Shown: one piece after another, positions 17,741 to 25,317 of the stretch
Position numbering within the stretch: position 1 is the stretch's first letter
How the letters are laid out: each line of letters begins with the position of its first letter
Source: Acidiferrum sp963771295
Lineage (GTDB): Bacteria > Acidobacteriota > Terriglobia > Acidiferrales > UBA7541
Direction: 5' to 3'
DNA length: 64,000 nt
NCBI GenBank assembly: GCA_963771295.1
Contig: CAVYTB010000013.1
Location: 186,001 to 250,000, forward strand
Position numbers and translations under genes: made by a program
Notes under the pieces: model-generated
Database searches by the model: none
Told to the model about the DNA's origin: nothing
Seen by the model: only the letters and a program-made list of their open reading frames with translations

Positions 17741-18250
17741 ATGAAAAGCAGCAACGGAAAGGGAAGAACGGCATCCAGGCAGTTCCGGGCCGATTTGCTT
17801 TTGAAACTTGAAATGACCAGCAATCCCGAAGCACTTTGCCTGGTGCGCGCGACGCTAGAGCGAGCGGCCGAGTCCCTGAATTTCCATTCGGCGGAAAGGC
17901 GTGCCATCGTCCGGTCTGTTGACGAAGCCCTAGCGAATGTCATGCGACATGCCTACGAAGGGAAGAGCGGCATGCCGATTTTTGTGACGTTCCGCCGGCT
18001 CTACGGGCAGAATCAACCGCAGACCAACGCCGGACTCGAGGTTTTGCTGGAAGACAAAGGGGTCGCGCTGAATCCCGCAAAATTGAAGGGGCGCCTCCTT
18101 GAGGACCTCAGGCCGGGGGGATTGGGACTCCACTTCATGCGACACAGCATGGACGAGGTGGAATTCAGCCGGAAACATGGAAAGAATCAGCTTCGTATGG
18201 TGAAATATCTGGCCATACCCAAGACCGAGTCGGGGTCTGAAGGAGAATAG
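17741..18250 (+). CDS. RsbW/SpoIIAB-like serine kinase (anti-sigma regulatory factor)
   Basis: 169 residues from ATG 17741; a GTG at 17645 would add 32 residues that lack family similarity. GHKL ATPase fold: N-box with Glu62, Asn66 and His70 (VDEALANVMRHAY), G1 box with LLEDKGVAL, and G2 box PGGLGLHFM. All ATP-binding residues needed for kinase activity appear present. Family members phosphorylate a serine on a partner STAS protein and can sequester sigma factors. The next gene, three bases away, is exactly such a STAS protein, and four lipid-transport genes follow. A role in controlling that transporter through the STAS protein is inferred, not shown. Confidence 0.85.
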   Translation: MKSSNGKGRTASRQFRADLLLKLEMTSNPEALCLVRATLERAAESLNFHSAERRAIVRSVDEALANVMRHAYEGKSGMPIFVTFRRLYGQNQPQTNAGLEVLLEDKGVALNPAKLKGRLLEDLRPGGLGLHFMRHSMDEVEFSRKHGKNQLRMVKYLAIPKTESGSEGE

Positions 18251-18253
18251 ACA

Positions 18254-18586
18254 GTGCAGATTGATGCCCGTGAATCACAAGGTGGAACCATTCTGGATCT
18301 CTCGGGTGATATTGACCTCGCCCATTCTCCCGCCATGCGCAAGGCGCTTCTGGGAGAAATTAAGGAGAAGCGCACTCCCAAAGTATTTTTGAACCTGAAG
18401 AATGTCCGCTACATCGACAGTTCCGGGATTGCCTCTTTGGTAGAGGGCCTGAAAGCCTCCAGGGAGATCGGTTCAAGGCTGATTCTGTACAGTCTGAGCA
18501 ACACCGTTCGCGAGGTTATGCAGCTTTCCCGCCTGCAGAAGATCTTCGAGATTTATGAAAATGAAGAGCAGGCGCTTTCCTCCTGA
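18254..18586 (+). CDS. STAS-domain protein (anti-sigma antagonist or MlaB-like)
   Basis: 110 residues, GTG start with AGGAGAA upstream. A single STAS domain with the phosphorylation loop YIDSSGIASL; Ser56 or Ser57 is the expected target of an RsbW-type kinase. In the Mla lipid transporter of Gram-negative bacteria the STAS protein MlaB binds the ATPase MlaF, and here the gene sits directly before mlaE and mlaF homologues. The protein therefore fits two roles at once: an RsbV-like antagonist of the kinase at 17741-18250, or the MlaB subunit. A phosphorylation-switched MlaB would reconcile both. Confidence 0.85.
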   Translation: MQIDARESQGGTILDLSGDIDLAHSPAMRKALLGEIKEKRTPKVFLNLKNVRYIDSSGIASLVEGLKASREIGSRLILYSLSNTVREVMQLSRLQKIFEIYENEEQALSS

Positions 18587-18624
18587 CATGCTATTATCTT
18601 TCCACTTTAGGACGACAGGCGCTC

Positions 18625-19422
18625 GTGGACTTCCTTCAAGCAACTGGCTCTGCCTTCACTAACGGTCTGGCGTACCTGGGGTCTCTGGCGACCCTTGCCG
18701 GGCGCGCCGCGTATTTCACTTTCATTGGACCCTTCCAGGGCAAACCCTTGCGCTTCCAACGCGCCGTTGGTCAGGCGATGGAAGCGGGTGTGCGCGCATT
18801 GCCCATTCTGTCGCTCATCACCTTTTTTATTGGCTTGATCCTGGCCTTGCAAGCTGCCTACGAACTGCGGCGCTTTGGTGCGATGAGCTATGTGGCCAGC
18901 GCCGTGGCCCTTTCCATGACGCGTGAACTCGGCCCATTGATTACCGCCGTGATTGTCATCGGCCGTTCGGGTTCCGCCTTTGCCGCCGAACTCGGAACCA
19001 TGAAAGTCACGGAAGAGATCGACGCGCTGGAAACCATGGCGATCAACCCCGTTAGTTTCCTGGTTGCCCCGAAATTCATGGCCATGGTTCTGATGCTGCC
19101 ATGTCTTACTATTTGGGCAAACTTCATGGGCATCCTGGGTGGATCCCTGTTTGGCGTCGCTCAGGCCGATTTCACATTCCAACGGTACCTCACCGCCTCG
19201 CTCGATGCGTTGTATATGCGCGACGTCGTCACCGGCTTAATCAAAAGCTTCATGTTCGGAATTACCATCACCGCGGTAGGCTGCCACGAAGGCTTAGCCA
19301 CCGGTGGTGGCGCGGAGCAAGTGGGTCGTTCAACCACGCGGGCCGTGGTGATGTCGATCTTTCTGGTGATTCTGGTGGACCTCGTCTTTACCATGCTGTT
19401 CTACTTCCTGGGAGAACACTAA
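18625..19422 (+). CDS. mlaE: MlaE/YrbE-family ABC transporter permease
   Basis: 265 residues, GTG start. Multi-pass inner-membrane permease with the MlaE signature region RELGPLITAVIVIGRSGSAF and AELGTMKVTEEIDALETM. It couples to the ATPase encoded next and to the MCE protein, moving phospholipids between the inner membrane and the periplasmic MCE bridge. Five hydrophobic segments are evident (around IL-SLITFFIGLILALQAA, LITAVIVIG, FMAMVLMLPCLTIWANFM, GLIKSFMFGITITAVG and the C-terminal VVMSIFLVILVDLVFTMLF). It is the third gene of an operon with very short gaps. Confidence 0.92.
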   Translation: MDFLQATGSAFTNGLAYLGSLATLAGRAAYFTFIGPFQGKPLRFQRAVGQAMEAGVRALPILSLITFFIGLILALQAAYELRRFGAMSYVASAVALSMTRELGPLITAVIVIGRSGSAFAAELGTMKVTEEIDALETMAINPVSFLVAPKFMAMVLMLPCLTIWANFMGILGGSLFGVAQADFTFQRYLTASLDALYMRDVVTGLIKSFMFGITITAVGCHEGLATGGGAEQVGRSTTRAVVMSIFLVILVDLVFTMLFYFLGEH

Positions 19423-19427
19423 GCCGT

Positions 19428-20294
19428 ATGCCGGAACCATTCGAACGGTCTGACGAGGAACACGTCCCCGACGGACCAATGATCTCGCTCCGCGATTTGC
19501 GTGTCAGTTACGACGGACGCGAGATCCTCCACGGAATCAACTTTGACGTGCAACGCGGCGAGACTCTGGTGATTTTGGGTGGCTCTGGCTCGGGAAAGAG
19601 CACCTTGCTGCGCACCCTGGTCGGCTTGGAAATACCCAGTTCGGGCGAAGTCTGGATCCGGGGCAAAAATTTTGTGGCAATTTCCGACGCCGAACGAGAC
19701 GAAATTCGCAAAAAGCTGGGAATGTCGTTCCAAGGCGGGGCGCTATTCGGCTCGATGACCGTGGGAGAGAACGTGGCGCTTCCCTTGCGTGAACACACAA
19801 AACTCGAAGAACCCACCGTTGAGATCATGGTGCGCCTGAAGCTGGACCAGGTCGGCTTGTCGGGCTTTGAAGATTTTCTCCCTTCGCAATTAAGCGGCGG
19901 CATGAAAAAGCGCGCCGCGGTGGCTCGTGCTCTGGCTATGGATCCCGAGATTCTCTTTTTCGATGAGCCGTCGGCGGGACTCGACCCCATCATTGCTGCG
20001 GGCATCGATCAGCTGATTTTAGAGTTGAAAAAGGCCTTCCACATGACGATTATCGTCGTCACCCACGAACTGGCCAGCGCGTTTCTGATCGCCGACCGAA
20101 TGGTGTTGATCAACAAGGGAGATTTGGTCGCCAGCGGCACCGTTGCCGAGATGCAAAACAGCAAGCATCCCAGGGTGCGCCAGTTCCTGGATCGTGTCCC
20201 TGAACCCGCGGTGGCGCAAGAACTCGACTATTTGCAGATGCTGACGGAGCCCTCCTCGAAAACTGGCGAGGGACGACAGGGGAAGAGCAGGTAA
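19428..20294 (+). CDS. mlaF: MlaF-type ABC transporter ATP-binding protein
   Basis: 288 residues from ATG 19428; the frame is open further upstream inside mlaE but that part is a shadow. Walker A GGSGSGKST (about 50-58), Q-loop FQGGALFGSM, signature LSGGMKKRAAVARAL, Walker B EILFFDEPSAGLDP, and the switch histidine in VVTHELASAF. The GGALF Q-loop and SGGM signature are typical of the MlaF/Ttg2A group. It powers lipid transport with the adjacent MlaE. The C-terminal end extends past the core by about 30 residues and may contact the STAS partner. Confidence 0.93.
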   Translation: MPEPFERSDEEHVPDGPMISLRDLRVSYDGREILHGINFDVQRGETLVILGGSGSGKSTLLRTLVGLEIPSSGEVWIRGKNFVAISDAERDEIRKKLGMSFQGGALFGSMTVGENVALPLREHTKLEEPTVEIMVRLKLDQVGLSGFEDFLPSQLSGGMKKRAAVARALAMDPEILFFDEPSAGLDPIIAAGIDQLILELKKAFHMTIIVVTHELASAFLIADRMVLINKGDLVASGTVAEMQNSKHPRVRQFLDRVPEPAVAQELDYLQMLTEPSSKTGEGRQGKSR

Positions 20295-20296
20295 AG

Positions 20297-21265
20297 ATGG
20301 AATCAAAACGCGAACAGGTGTGGGTCGGTCTGTTTGTCATCATTGCGGCGACGCTGCTGATCGTCACCGTGTTTGTGCTCACCGGCGCATTCGCAGGGTC
20401 CGCGAAGATCCTTCATACGCGATTCCACAACGTGGCGGGGCTGGAGCCGGGAGCCACTGTTCGCTATGAAGGCGGTCCGAAGATTGGCCGTGTGGAGAAA
20501 ATCGAGATCGATCCGAATGATCCCGCGCTCATGGACATGCAATTTAGCGTGAAAAGCGATCTCCCGATAAAAACCGACAGCCACGTCGCAATTCTCAGTT
20601 TCAGCCCGCTGGGTGACAATCACCTGGAAATCAAGGCCGGCTCTCCCACTGCAGCGCGGGCCGCTTCCGGCGCGTTTCTTCCGTCCGACCCGTACGTGGG
20701 ATTTAATGACCTCACCGCACAAATCAATCAGCTGGCGCCGCAGGCAAAGGAATTGCTAACGAACCTTAACGAACGGGTGGTTCAGTTGAAGGTTACGGTC
20801 GACCGTATTAACGACCTGCTGAACGACCGCAATCGTGAAAATGTGTCCGCGTCTTTGGCTGAATTGCATGGCATGTTGGCTGAGAACCGGCCTGAGATTC
20901 GCAGCACTCTCAAGAATGTAAACGCGGCGAGCGCTAAGATAGGGCCGCTACTGGATAAACTGCATACCACCATCGATCAGACTCAGGGAACTCTGAAAAA
21001 AGTGGATGGCCTGATCGACGATAACCGTGAGGATGTCCGCGCGTCGGTCATCAAGCTGCGTCAATCTCTCGACAATATTTCCGCGCTGACGGCTCAGCTG
21101 CAGCAGATGTTGGACAATAACGACGACAACATCGATCAAATTCTGAACAATTTGCGGATCATTACGGAAAACCTGAAAACGTTCAGCTATACCATCAAAA
21201 CCCACCCGTCCAGTTTGATTGTCCCTAGCAAAGTGCCAGATCGTAAGCCGGGAGAGAAGCCATGA
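20297..21265 (+). CDS. mlaD: MlaD/MCE-domain periplasmic lipid-binding protein
   Basis: 322 residues. One N-terminal membrane anchor (VWVGLFVIIAATLLIVTVFVL), an MCE domain at about 40-115 (FHNVAGLEPGATVRYEGGPKIGRV), then a long helical region with heptad-like repeats (about 140-290). That is longer than E. coli MlaD and closer to the needle-forming MCE proteins. It binds lipid in the periplasm and hands it across the envelope. The stop overlaps the start of the next gene by four bases, so translation is coupled. Confidence 0.9.
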   Translation: MESKREQVWVGLFVIIAATLLIVTVFVLTGAFAGSAKILHTRFHNVAGLEPGATVRYEGGPKIGRVEKIEIDPNDPALMDMQFSVKSDLPIKTDSHVAILSFSPLGDNHLEIKAGSPTAARAASGAFLPSDPYVGFNDLTAQINQLAPQAKELLTNLNERVVQLKVTVDRINDLLNDRNRENVSASLAELHGMLAENRPEIRSTLKNVNAASAKIGPLLDKLHTTIDQTQGTLKKVDGLIDDNREDVRASVIKLRQSLDNISALTAQLQQMLDNNDDNIDQILNNLRIITENLKTFSYTIKTHPSSLIVPSKVPDRKPGEKP

Positions 21266-21933
21266 GAATCGTATCATTCCAAACCGGTAGGACACGGAGC
21301 TTGGCGCAGGCCGCGCCACCCTCGCTATCTTGGTCAGCCGCTGCGCTGTCCATTCTTGCGATCGCACTTTTTGTAGTCGGCTGCGGCGGCACTAGGCCAA
21401 TCAAGTACTACCAATTGACCTATGCCACGACTGCCCCGCCGCCCTCTCCAGACGCCATCAACACCACGGTCATGGTGAGATCGTTCGAGGCCTCTCATCT
21501 TTATCTTAGCGACCAGATTGTCTACGGGTTCGATTCCCCTGAATTGGGCGTGTATCAAAGCCAACGGTGGGCCGAGCCTCCGGTGGAGATGCTTCAGGAC
21601 GCGTTGGTTCGCGGTTTGCGGTCCACGGGTAGATTTCGCGCCGTCTACACCATACGATCCGACATGGGTGGTCAGTACATCCTGGGCGGTCATTTGTATG
21701 ACTTCAAGGAAGTGGACGGCAGCGCGATTGTCGCTCGGTTGAACTATGAGGTTCGCCTGCGCGACCGCAAATCCGGCACGACTGTCTGGAGTCACATGTA
21801 CACCCACGACGAACCAGCGTCGGAGAAAACTGTCTCCGCAATCGCGGTCGCGATGGACAAGAACGTCCAACGCAGCGTTCATGAGGTGCAAGCTGGGCTC
21901 GAAGAATATTTTCGAGCCAACCCACCGAAATAA
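21262..21933 (+). CDS. ABC-transport auxiliary lipoprotein (PqiC-like)
   Basis: 223 residues. The N-terminal hydrophobic stretch ends in FVVGCGG, a lipobox, so the protein is probably a lipoprotein. The mature region starts with PIKYYQLTY and shows the ABC_trans_aux pattern (VMVRSFEASHLYLSDQIVYG, SQRWAEPPVEMLQDAL). PqiC-type lipoproteins form an outer-membrane ring around MCE needles. Here it would be the outer-membrane end of the Mla-like system. No MlaA or MlaC homologue is present in the window. Confidence 0.85.
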   Translation: MRIVSFQTGRTRSLAQAAPPSLSWSAAALSILAIALFVVGCGGTRPIKYYQLTYATTAPPPSPDAINTTVMVRSFEASHLYLSDQIVYGFDSPELGVYQSQRWAEPPVEMLQDALVRGLRSTGRFRAVYTIRSDMGGQYILGGHLYDFKEVDGSAIVARLNYEVRLRDRKSGTTVWSHMYTHDEPASEKTVSAIAVAMDKNVQRSVHEVQAGLEEYFRANPPK

Positions 21934-22247
21934 ATTGGCTTCCAGTTAGTTGTTTAGACTTTCAGCTGCCGTGTTGCGTTTTGCATCTAGGTTTTGCTTC
22001 GCGCTAACGCCCTTCTTTTGTTCAGCTTGCTCCGATCTGTCCGGAATATCCTCCGAGGCATGTTGCGAAAACCAACGATTGCGAGCGCGGATTTTTCTGG
22101 GGCTATGTCCTGTCTTTCCTTCTAAACCTCTGCATGCCTCGCTGTGTCACGCACTTAGGTGTTCGCGTGAATCTCTTCGCGCTTTGGCCTCGCACTTGCC
22201 CTATAGCCGTGTAGAAAATGAGTTCAAAGAGGTTTGGGAGGCAGGCC
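21934..22247. other. Spacer carrying the promoter of the redox cluster
   Basis: 314 bases between the lipoprotein gene and the H-protein-like gene. The right third contains a strong sigma-54 promoter (22185-22199) and GGGAGG (22236-22241) six bases before the ATG at 22248. No conserved reading frame or terminator is evident in the left two thirds. Confidence 0.55.
22185..22199 (+). promoter_or_regulatory. Sigma-54 promoter of the redox/two-component cluster
   Basis: TGGCCTCGCACTTGC has TGGC and TTGC cores with GG and GC separated by exactly 10 bases. The transcription start would be near 22211, leaving a leader of about 37 bases. An NtrC-family activator, the kind required by sigma-54, is encoded downstream at 26970-28322. 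Confidence 0.7.
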
Positions 22248-22919
22248 ATGACAGTTATTCTGATGCTTACGATGTTTGTTGTTTTCCTCACCATCGACTA
22301 TTTCATGCGCAAAGGAAAAGTAACGACGACGGTGGAAGCGCAAGAGGCTGGCGTTCAGACGGCACCGCGCATGTTGCCAACAATCGTTAGCGGGTTTGAG
22401 TTGCCAGGGAATCGGCGCTATCACCAGGGGCACACTTGGGCACTGCAAGAGAGCCCGACGCTGGTGCGCGTGGGTATGGATGATTTTGGTGCGCGTCTGG
22501 CTGGAAAGATCGATGAAATCACCCTGCCGAAGAGGGGCCAGTGGCTCCGCCAAGGACAGAAATTCGCCACCTTGCACCGCGACGGGCAGTCGGTAGACCT
22601 GATTTCCCCGGTTGAAGGGGAAGTGACGAACGTGAATGAAGCACTGGCAGCGAATGTCTCCCTGAGCAATTCAGATCCCTACGGAGACGGATGGTTCGTC
22701 TCCGTGATCGCACCCGATTTGCAGGTCAGCTTCCGAAACTTGCTCAACGGAAGCCTCGCACGCAAGTGGATGGCGGAAGCAGCGACCCAGTTGCAGGCTA
22801 GAGTTCCCGCGCTGGCGGGGGCGGTCGCTCAAGATGGCGGCCTGGCAATGCATGATCTGACGGCGCAGTTGCCAACGGAGAAATGGGAACAGATTACGAA
22901 AGAGTTCTTTCTGACATAG
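22248..22919 (+). CDS. Membrane-anchored GcvH-like protein lacking the lipoyl lysine
   Basis: 223 residues from ATG 22248 (GGGAGG six bases upstream; an ATG at 22218 has no site). One N-terminal membrane segment (TVILMLTMFVVFLTIDYFM), then an H-protein-like biotinyl/lipoyl fold: HTWALQESPTLVRVGMDDF, LAGKIDEITLPKRGQWLRQG, and SPVEGEVTNVNEAL. Aligning SPVEGEV with APVNGEV of the true GcvH at 60515-60916 puts glycine (in RDGQSV) where GcvH has its lipoylated lysine (ESVKAV). It therefore cannot carry lipoate there and is unlikely to act in glycine cleavage. It leads a cluster with Fe-S and NrfD-type subunits. A structural or assembly role in that membrane complex is inferred. Confidence 0.82.
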   Translation: MTVILMLTMFVVFLTIDYFMRKGKVTTTVEAQEAGVQTAPRMLPTIVSGFELPGNRRYHQGHTWALQESPTLVRVGMDDFGARLAGKIDEITLPKRGQWLRQGQKFATLHRDGQSVDLISPVEGEVTNVNEALAANVSLSNSDPYGDGWFVSVIAPDLQVSFRNLLNGSLARKWMAEAATQLQARVPALAGAVAQDGGLAMHDLTAQLPTEKWEQITKEFFLT

Positions 22920-23360
22920 CCTGACTACCCCCAAATAGCGTGAATCGCCGGGGCCCCGATCGATACAGGTCGGGGCCTCGGTGCATTTTGTGGTCCCATC
23001 AAAACCTCGAAAGATAGCAGCGATCGCCTATTCGTTACCCGACGTGATGGCTGTCACCGCCGAGAGTGACCTAATTCACGGGGGACTGCCGAGAAATTCA
23101 TCATAATAGCCGTGGGTCCAGCCACCCCTAGCAGAAGAATTCAGCACGGGTGCGTGGCCCTGTGGAAGTTCTCTACGGTCTCTGGACACGCCGCTCGGCT
23201 CGTACTTGCTGTCCAGAATGGCATATCGCACGCTCACCGGCGTCGCGCCTGCCATGTCCCACGCCAACTCGCTCCTGGCCGCTGTGAAGCGCAAAAGGGC
23301 AATCCTCGGTACCCTGGCACTGGTTCCACCGCCGAGTGAAGTTCGCTCCAGGGAGCAGTC
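22920..23360. other. Long spacer inside the redox cluster
   Basis: 441 bases between the H-protein-like gene and the ferredoxin gene. A strong GC hairpin (22948-22981) lies near the left end. The rest includes an 84-codon open frame ending exactly at the next start (ATGA overlap) but with no start codon until 23218 and no family resemblance, so I do not call it. No good sigma-54 or sigma-70 site was found for the ferredoxin gene. Confidence 0.45.
22948..22981 (+). terminator. GC-rich hairpin after the GcvH-like gene (possible terminator or attenuator)
   Basis: Arms CCGGGGCCCCGA (22948-22959) and TCGGGGCCTCGG (22970-22981) pair with one mismatch around a 10-base loop. Only a short T-run (TGCATTTTG) follows, so termination may be partial. 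Confidence 0.55.
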
Positions 23361-24131
23361 ATGAGTAAGGGCATCCTCTACGATGCAACCGCTTGCATCG
23401 GCTGCAAATTGTGTGAAAAGGCATGCGCAGAGCGCAATGGCCTGCCTTACGACGACGCGATTGCAGGCGAGGAGAAGCAATCGGAACATAAGTTTACCGT
23501 CGTCCAAACCAAAGGCGATAAGTTCATGCGCCACTTGTGCATGAATTGCGCGGATCCCACCTGCGCTTCCGTATGTCCCGTGGGAGCTTTCACGAAAACA
23601 GCCGAAGGACCTGTCACCTATGCGGGCTCAAAATGCATTGGTTGCCGGTATTGCATGCTGGCATGTCCCTTCGTGGTGCCCAAGTACGAATGGCAAAAGA
23701 CCTTCCCGCTGGTGCGCAAGTGCGACATGTGCGGAGACCGTGTCGTAAAAGGACTGCAAACCGCCTGCGCCGAGGCCTGTCCAACCGGGGCAACAAAATT
23801 CGGCGAACGCGAAGATTTGATTGCCGAGGCACAGCAACGCCTGCGTGAGAATCCCGACAAATACGTTAAGAAAATCTATGGCCTGAACGAAGTTGGCGGA
23901 ACCTCAGTGCTGCTGCTTTCCAGCATACCGTTCGAGGAATTCGGCTATCGCGCCGACCTGGTTACGGAGCCCATGCCTCTGCTCACCTATCGCGTGTTGA
24001 CGCATGTTCCAGATCTGGTCGCTCTGGGCTCGGTCTTACTCGGCGGCATCTGGTGGATCAGCAACCGCCGCGTCGAAGTCGCTGCCGCAGAGCGTGCCGA
24101 GCAACCCGCGCGTCCTGCGCCCAAGAAATGA
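23361..24131 (+). CDS. HybA-like ferredoxin subunit with four [4Fe-4S] sites and C-terminal anchor
   Basis: 256 residues. Four cysteine groups of the HybA/DmsB/NrfC type are complete: CIGCKLCEKAC, CMNCADPTCASVCP, CIGCRYCMLACP and CDMC-X11-CAEACP. It would pass electrons between a membrane NrfD-type quinone subunit and a catalytic or donor partner. A hydrophobic segment near the C-terminus (LVALGSVLLGGIWWI) probably anchors it. No Tat signal is present at the N-terminus, so it likely faces the cytoplasm, unlike E. coli HybA. The NrfD-type gene follows 13 bases later. A catalytic subunit is not encoded nearby, which is unusual. Confidence 0.9.
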   Translation: MSKGILYDATACIGCKLCEKACAERNGLPYDDAIAGEEKQSEHKFTVVQTKGDKFMRHLCMNCADPTCASVCPVGAFTKTAEGPVTYAGSKCIGCRYCMLACPFVVPKYEWQKTFPLVRKCDMCGDRVVKGLQTACAEACPTGATKFGEREDLIAEAQQRLRENPDKYVKKIYGLNEVGGTSVLLLSSIPFEEFGYRADLVTEPMPLLTYRVLTHVPDLVALGSVLLGGIWWISNRRVEVAAAERAEQPARPAPKK

Positions 24132-24144
24132 GGACGGAGACAAC

Positions 24145-25317
24145 ATGCAAAAGCCCAAGGTGACTTTCTGGAAGTTGGTTCTGGTTGCGATACTGATCCC
24201 CGGTTTGTACTCGCTGCTGTTTCGCTTCACCCATGGCCTGGGCGCGTCCACAAATCTCAACGACGAGTTTCCCTGGGGACTTTGGGTCGGTTTCAAACTG
24301 TTCTCCGTGGCGCTCGCGGGCGGCGGATTCACTCTTGCCGCCGTGGTCTATATCTTCAACTTGCAGCGTTATCGGCCCGTTCTTCGTCCCATGATTCTCA
24401 CCGCGTTTCTGGGCTACTCCATGTTTATCGCCTCGTTGATCATGGATCTGGGCCGGCCGTATCGTGTTTGGCACCCGCTCGTCATGTGGAATCACCGCTC
24501 GGTGATGTTTGAAATCGCCTGGTGCGTGATGTTGTACACCACCGTGCTGTGCTTGGAATTTCTGCCCGTGATTTTGGAACGTCTGGGTTGGAAGCGGCAA
24601 CTGGAGTGGATGCACACCATCATGATTCCACTCGTCATTGCCGGAGTAATTCTTTCCACCTTGCATCAGTCTTCACTCGGAAGCCTGTATCTGATCGTGC
24701 CGGGAAAGCTCTATCCGCTGTGGTATTCCTCGCTGGAACCTGTTTTCTTCTTTATCTCCGCGCTATGCGCCGGTTTGGCTATGACCATCTTCGAGTCCTG
24801 GCATGCGGACAAAGCGTTTCATCAGCGCCTGGCGCTTCCGCTCTTGACGGGCTTGGGCCGCGTCTTGGCGGTCTTGCTTGCGTTCTACCTTACGTTAAGA
24901 GCCGTCGACTTGGCGCGAAGCGGTGCCCTGCGGCTACTACTCCTGCCGCGTTCGGAAACCTACTTGTTCGCTCTCGAGATTCTCTTTTTAGTTGTGCCGA
25001 TGGTGTTGTTGTTCCGTCACCGCATCCACACAGACCGTACCTGGCTCTATTTTTGTTCCATCCTCACGCTTTTGGGTTTCATTACCAACCGCATGAATGT
25101 CGCCATCACCGGCATGCTGGCCTCCTCGGGCCAGAACTACTTCCCCAAGTGGACAGAAATCTCCATCACTCTTGCCATCATCGCGTCTGGCTTTCTGGTC
25201 TTCGCGCTGGCCGTGAAATACCTGCCGGTATTCCAGAATGGCAAGTCCTACGAGGCAATCTCCGAACCCACGAAAGTATCAGCGGCAGTTCCGGAGCTTA
25301 TTGATGTTAGTTCGTGA
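24145..25317 (+). CDS. NrfD/HybB-family membrane subunit (quinone-interacting)
   Basis: 390 residues from ATG 24145 (GGACGGAG upstream). About nine or ten membrane helices. Conserved NrfD/HybB features include NDEFPWGLWVGFKLFSVALAGGGF at the start, the LIMDLGRPYRVWHPL loop, and NRMNVAITGMLASSGQNYFP near the end, as in the HybB/PsrC/Hmc C group. It is predicted to exchange electrons with menaquinone and pair with the Fe-S subunit just upstream. No haem ligands are assigned. The next gene's start lies inside the last 14 bases of this one. Confidence 0.9.
   Translation: MQKPKVTFWKLVLVAILIPGLYSLLFRFTHGLGASTNLNDEFPWGLWVGFKLFSVALAGGGFTLAAVVYIFNLQRYRPVLRPMILTAFLGYSMFIASLIMDLGRPYRVWHPLVMWNHRSVMFEIAWCVMLYTTVLCLEFLPVILERLGWKRQLEWMHTIMIPLVIAGVILSTLHQSSLGSLYLIVPGKLYPLWYSSLEPVFFFISALCAGLAMTIFESWHADKAFHQRLALPLLTGLGRVLAVLLAFYLTLRAVDLARSGALRLLLLPRSETYLFALEILFLVVPMVLLFRHRIHTDRTWLYFCSILTLLGFITNRMNVAITGMLASSGQNYFPKWTEISITLAIIASGFLVFALAVKYLPVFQNGKSYEAISEPTKVSAAVPELIDVSS

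Noticed and set aside
23108..23360. 84-codon open frame ending at the ferredoxin start
   Set aside because: No start codon until 23218, no ribosome site, and composition unlike its neighbours.
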